Shown: piece by piece, positions 15,318 to 17,694 of the stretch | Position numbering within the stretch: position 1 is the stretch's first letter | How the letters are laid out: every line of letters starts with the position of its first letter | DNA from: Acinetobacter sp. | Lineage (GTDB): Bacteria > Pseudomonadota > Gammaproteobacteria > Pseudomonadales > Moraxellaceae | DNA: 17,694 nt | NCBI GenBank assembly: GCA_008017255.1 | Contig: SSHD01000140.1 | Location: forward strand, 1 to 17,694 | Direction: 5' to 3' | Made by a program: the position numbers and the translations under genes | The notes under the pieces: generated by a model | The model's input: only the letters and a program-made list of their open reading frames with translations | Told to the model about the DNA's origin: nothing | Database searches by the model: none

Positions 15318-15644
15318 TTATTTATTACTTAAATGTGCAAAACGAACCAAGTTTGAAAGGTGTTGGTTTTGTTTGGCTGCTTTTTTGTATAGCAACACGA
15401 TTTTACCAATTTTTTGTACTGACTCTGCACCAGTTGCGGCAACAATGGCATCAATGACTGCGGCACGTGCTTCACGATCTTCCGCGGCAACTTTAACTTT
15501 AATTAGTTCGTGGTCATTCAGTGCGCGTAAGGTTTCTTCAACCACACTTTCGGTAAGACCTTGGCTACCAACCATTACCACAGGGTTAAGTGCATGACCA
15601 ATTTGACGTAAACGCTTACGTTCATGGATAGATAAAGCAGCCAT
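15318..15644 (-). CDS. yhbY: YhbY-family CRM-domain RNA-binding protein
   Basis: A 108-residue protein made almost entirely of one CRM domain. E. coli YhbY associates with pre-50S ribosomal particles. The family marks are HALNPVVMVGSQGLTESVV, with the RNA-binding GxxG loop in the middle (GSQG, about 26-29), then HELIKVKVAAEDREAR and IGKIVLLYKK. The length is slightly above the usual 97, owing to a C-terminal tail. AGGT (plus-strand 15655-15652) is seven bases from the ATG. It is divergent from rlmE, another 50S maturation factor, an arrangement common in gammaproteobacteria, and is followed at once by the DOMON-like gene. Confidence 0.94.
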   Translation of the reverse strand: MAALSIHERKRLRQIGHALNPVVMVGSQGLTESVVEETLRALNDHELIKVKVAAEDREARAAVIDAIVAATGAESVQKIGKIVLLYKKAAKQNQHLSNLVRFAHLSNK

Positions 15645-15672
15645 TGAAAATACCTAATTTAAGAATCGGCAT

Positions 15673-15701
15673 AGTATAGCTTGCAACTAGAATCTAAGAT
15701 A
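15673..15701 (-). promoter_or_regulatory. Candidate promoter for yhbY
   Basis: On the minus strand, TATCTT (15701-15696), 17 bases, TATACT (15678-15673), about 30 bases before the start codon. The -10 is good, the -35 poor. Confidence 0.35.
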
Positions 15702-15754
15702 GCGAAAGCAGGCAGCCGCTGCGGCTAAATGTGGCAAAATTTCTGTAAAAGTTA

Positions 15755-15784
15755 TTGCGATTACATTACGACCGTACTGTAATC
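15755..15784 (+). promoter_or_regulatory. rlmE-ftsH promoter covered by a 26-bp palindrome
   Basis: TTGCGA (15755-15760), exactly 17 bases, TGTAAT (15778-15783) form a good sigma-70 promoter; transcription would start near 15790, about 50 bases before rlmE. Bases 15759-15784 are a near-perfect palindrome: GATTACA and TGTAATC outer arms, TACG and CGTA inner arms, 11 of 13 pairs matching. It spans from the end of the -35 to the -10, the classic position for a repressor dimer. The factor is unknown. Confidence 0.6.
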
Positions 15785-15839
15785 AAGTGTATTTTCACGT
15801 ACAATGACCCAACAGCAGTGGTTTGAACTTTAGAGCATT

Positions 15840-16490
15840 ATGGCGACACGCATTACCAATCAAAAATTGTCGAAAAGTAGCCGAGAGTGGATGCGAGAAC
15901 ACTTAGACGATCCTTTTGTAAAAAGAGCACAAAAGGAAGGTTATCGTGCGCGGGCAGCGTATAAACTGCTTGAAATTCAAGAAAAATATAAACTGATTAA
16001 ACCCGGCATGACCGTGGTGGACTTGGGCGCAGCCCCTGGCAGTTGGTCGCAAATAGCCGGTAAACTGGTGGGTAGTAAAGGTTTAGTTGTTGCTTCAGAT
16101 ATTTTGGAGATGGATGCACTTCCAGATGTGACCTTCTTACAAGGTGACTTTAGAGAAGAAGAAGTATTCGAAAAATTGTTAAATATTTTAAATGGACGCC
16201 AAGTAGACATTGTAATTTCAGATATGGCCCCCAATACATCAGGTAATAAGGCTGTTGATCAACCACGGCAAATTTACTTATGTGAGTTGGCGTTGGATTT
16301 CGCTCAAAGAGTTCTCGGACCAAACGGACAGTTTGTGGTTAAAGTGTTCCAAGGCACAGGGTTTGATGAGTTTAGAAAACAAGTGGTTGATAGTTTTGAT
16401 GTATTAAAAACAGCCAAACCTGCGGCATCACGCGCTCGGTCAAAAGAAGTATTTTTGATTGGTCAAAGCCGCAAAAAGGCATTGAAATAA
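15840..16490 (+). CDS. rlmE: 23S rRNA 2'-O-methyltransferase RlmE (FtsJ/RrmJ)
   Basis: This enzyme uses S-adenosylmethionine to methylate the 2'-O of U2552 (E. coli numbering) in the 23S rRNA A loop, a late step of 50S assembly. At 216 residues it is close to the E. coli length of 209. The SAM-binding motif is DLGAAPGSW (61-69). The catalytic K-D-K-E tetrad is complete as Lys42 (AAYKLLEI), Asp128 (ISDMAPN), Lys168 (VVKVFQG) and Glu203 (SKEVFLI), each offset by four from the E. coli residues. Only a weak AGAG (15832-15835) precedes the ATG, four bases away, but the N terminus agrees with the family. No terminator separates it from ftsH, so an rlmE-ftsH operon as in E. coli is likely. Confidence 0.97.
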   Translation: MATRITNQKLSKSSREWMREHLDDPFVKRAQKEGYRARAAYKLLEIQEKYKLIKPGMTVVDLGAAPGSWSQIAGKLVGSKGLVVASDILEMDALPDVTFLQGDFREEEVFEKLLNILNGRQVDIVISDMAPNTSGNKAVDQPRQIYLCELALDFAQRVLGPNGQFVVKVFQGTGFDEFRKQVVDSFDVLKTAKPAASRARSKEVFLIGQSRKKALK

Positions 16491-16570
16491 AAAGTGTACT
16501 TGCTAAGCTGTTAAAAATTGTGCATTTTGTACCTTTTAAGTTTTTTTGCAACGCAAATACATTGCTGTTT

Positions 16571-16600
16571 TTAACAAGGTCGGCCAAGATTAGGCATGAT
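16571..16600 (+). promoter_or_regulatory. Possible internal promoter for ftsH
   Basis: TTAACA (16571-16576), 18 bases, CATGAT (16595-16600) in the 139-base gap between rlmE and ftsH. It is a moderate match. No heat-shock (sigma-32) -35/-10 pair was recognised here. Confidence 0.25.
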
Positions 16601-16629
16601 CAAATTAGATTGATATGGGAATAAAAGCC

Positions 16630-17694
16630 TTGAGCGATTACTTCAAGAATGCCGTATTGTGGCTTGTCATACTCGGTGTTCTGATTTTGATTTTTAGCAA
16701 CGTCAGTGACCGTAATAAACCTGCACCAATGAAATATTCAGATTTCGTTGCAGCTGTAAATGCTGGGCAAATTAAACAAGTCACGATAGACGGTTTAAAT
16801 ATTAGTGGTGAAAAATCTAACGGTTCGCCATTTGAAACGGTGCGTCCACAAGTTGAAGACACCCAGTTGCTTCCAAGCTTAACTAAACAGAATGTCGTGA
16901 TTGAGGGTACAGCACCACAGCGTCAAGGCGTTTTGATGCAACTGCTCATTGCGAGTTTCCCAGTCTTACTAATTATTCTATTATTCATGTTCTTTATGCG
17001 GAATATGGGCGGTGGTGCAGGCGGTAAAAATGGTCCAATGAGTTTTGGTAAATCTAAAGCCAAAATGCTGACTGAAGACCAAATTAAAGTGACTTTTGTA
17101 GATGTTGCAGGTTGTGACGAAGCAAAACAAGAAGTGGTTGAAATTGTCGACTTCTTGAAAGATCCTTCAAAATTCAAACGCTTGGGTGCGACGATTCCGC
17201 GTGGCGTACTGATGGTGGGTCCACCGGGTACAGGTAAAACCTTATTGGCAAAAGCCATTGCCGGTGAAGCCAAAGTGCCATTTTTTAGTATTTCCGGTTC
17301 AGATTTCGTCGAGATGTTTGTGGGTGTGGGTGCATCACGTGTACGTGATATGTTCGAACAAGCCAAACGCCACGCGCCGTGTATCATCTTTATTGATGAG
17401 ATTGATGCAGTGGGTCGTCATCGTGGGTCGGGTACTGGCGGTGGTCACGATGAGCGTGAACAAACCCTTAACCAAATGTTAGTCGAAATGGACGGTTTTG
17501 AAGGCAATGAAGGCGTAATTGTGATTGCTGCAACCAACCGTGCCGATGTACTAGATAAAGCCTTACTGCGTCCGGGTCGTTTTGACCGTCAAGTCATGGT
17601 CGGTTTACCAGACATTCGTGGTCGTGAACAAATTTTAAATGTGCATGTGAAGAAACTTCCTTCGGTCACTGGTGTTGATATGAAAGTATTGGCA
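16630..17694 (+). CDS. ftsH: ATP-dependent zinc metalloprotease FtsH (3'-truncated by window edge)
   Basis: FtsH is the inner-membrane AAA protease that degrades misfolded membrane proteins and regulators such as LpxC and sigma-32 in E. coli. The window holds 355 residues. They comprise TM1 (about 8-25, ending IFSNV), a periplasmic region (about 26-103), TM2 (about 104-123, [19 protein letters not shown]) and the AAA domain with Walker A GPPGTGKT (197-204), pore loop MFVGVG (229-234), Walker B IIFIDEID (252-259) and the arginine-finger segment [10 protein letters not shown] (312-321). The zinc-protease HExxH domain lies beyond the edge. The chosen start is TTG at 16630, preceded by GGGA (16617-16620); it gives [14 protein letters not shown], close to the short N terminus of the family. 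An in-frame ATG at 16615 would add five residues but has no good ribosome site. It is probably cotranscribed with rlmE. Confidence 0.96.
   Translation, partial: MSDYFKNAVLWLVILGVLILIFSNVSDRNKPAPMKYSDFVAAVNAGQIKQVTIDGLNISGEKSNGSPFETVRPQVEDTQLLPSLTKQNVVIEGTAPQRQGVLMQLLIASFPVLLIILLFMFFMRNMGGGAGGKNGPMSFGKSKAKMLTEDQIKVTFVDVAGCDEAKQEVVEIVDFLKDPSKFKRLGATIPRGVLMVGPPGTGKTLLAKAIAGEAKVPFFSISGSDFVEMFVGVGASRVRDMFEQAKRHAPCIIFIDEIDAVGRHRGSGTGGGHDEREQTLNQMLVEMDGFEGNEGVIVIAATNRADVLDKALLRPGRFDRQVMVGLPDIRGREQILNVHVKKLPSVTGVDMKVLA

Noticed and set aside
15714..15726. GC-rich palindrome AGCCGC-T-GCGGCT in the yhbY/rlmE gap
   Set aside because: It has a single-base centre and no T tract, and does not overlap a supported promoter element.

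Overview
The window looks like chromosomal core DNA from a gammaproteobacterium of the Moraxellaceae, most likely Acinetobacter. The grounds are the AT-leaning base use, the protein sequences themselves (a long-form GAPDH, a TTG-started CarA, an RlmE/FtsH pair with YhbY divergent to it) and the gene order carA-carB-greA. The genus is inferred from family resemblance; no search was run. I see no insertion sequence, phage gene, CRISPR array or replication origin.

Left part (1-7156): the C-terminal two thirds of uvrB, a secreted lipocalin, a long-form glyceraldehyde-3-phosphate dehydrogenase, then a convergent DUF815-type AAA ATPase on the minus strand. Divergent from the ATPase is a two-gene unit, a DUF3336/patatin lipid hydrolase whose stop codon overlaps the start of a small protein-kinase-like gene (ATGA).

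Middle (7222-9265): tRNA-Leu(UAG) and tRNA-Trp(CCA), separated by an intrinsic terminator and a perfect inverted repeat that frames the likely tRNA-Trp promoter; then serC and, convergent to it, greA, sharing a perfect bidirectional terminator.

Right part (9368-17694): the carAB operon on the minus strand, preceded by a leader of about 120 nt that holds a long terminator-like hairpin, U-rich tracts and a four-codon leader ORF with a Shine-Dalgarno sequence. This resembles a pyrBI-type attenuator. Divergent from carA is a gene for a 181-residue charged, helical protein built on 11-residue repeats (LEA/apolipoprotein-like). Then come a yhbY-DOMON-like pair on the minus strand and, divergent from it, rlmE-ftsH on the plus strand; ftsH runs off the window end inside its AAA domain. 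The rlmE promoter is covered by a 26-bp near-perfect palindrome.

Most genes are housekeeping: DNA repair, gluconeogenic or lower glycolytic carbon flow, serine and PLP metabolism, pyrimidine/arginine precursor synthesis, transcript cleavage, rRNA modification and ribosome assembly, and membrane proteolysis. The least explained parts are the carA leader, the patatin-kinase pair, the 11-mer repeat protein, and the palindromes on the tRNA-Trp and rlmE promoters.
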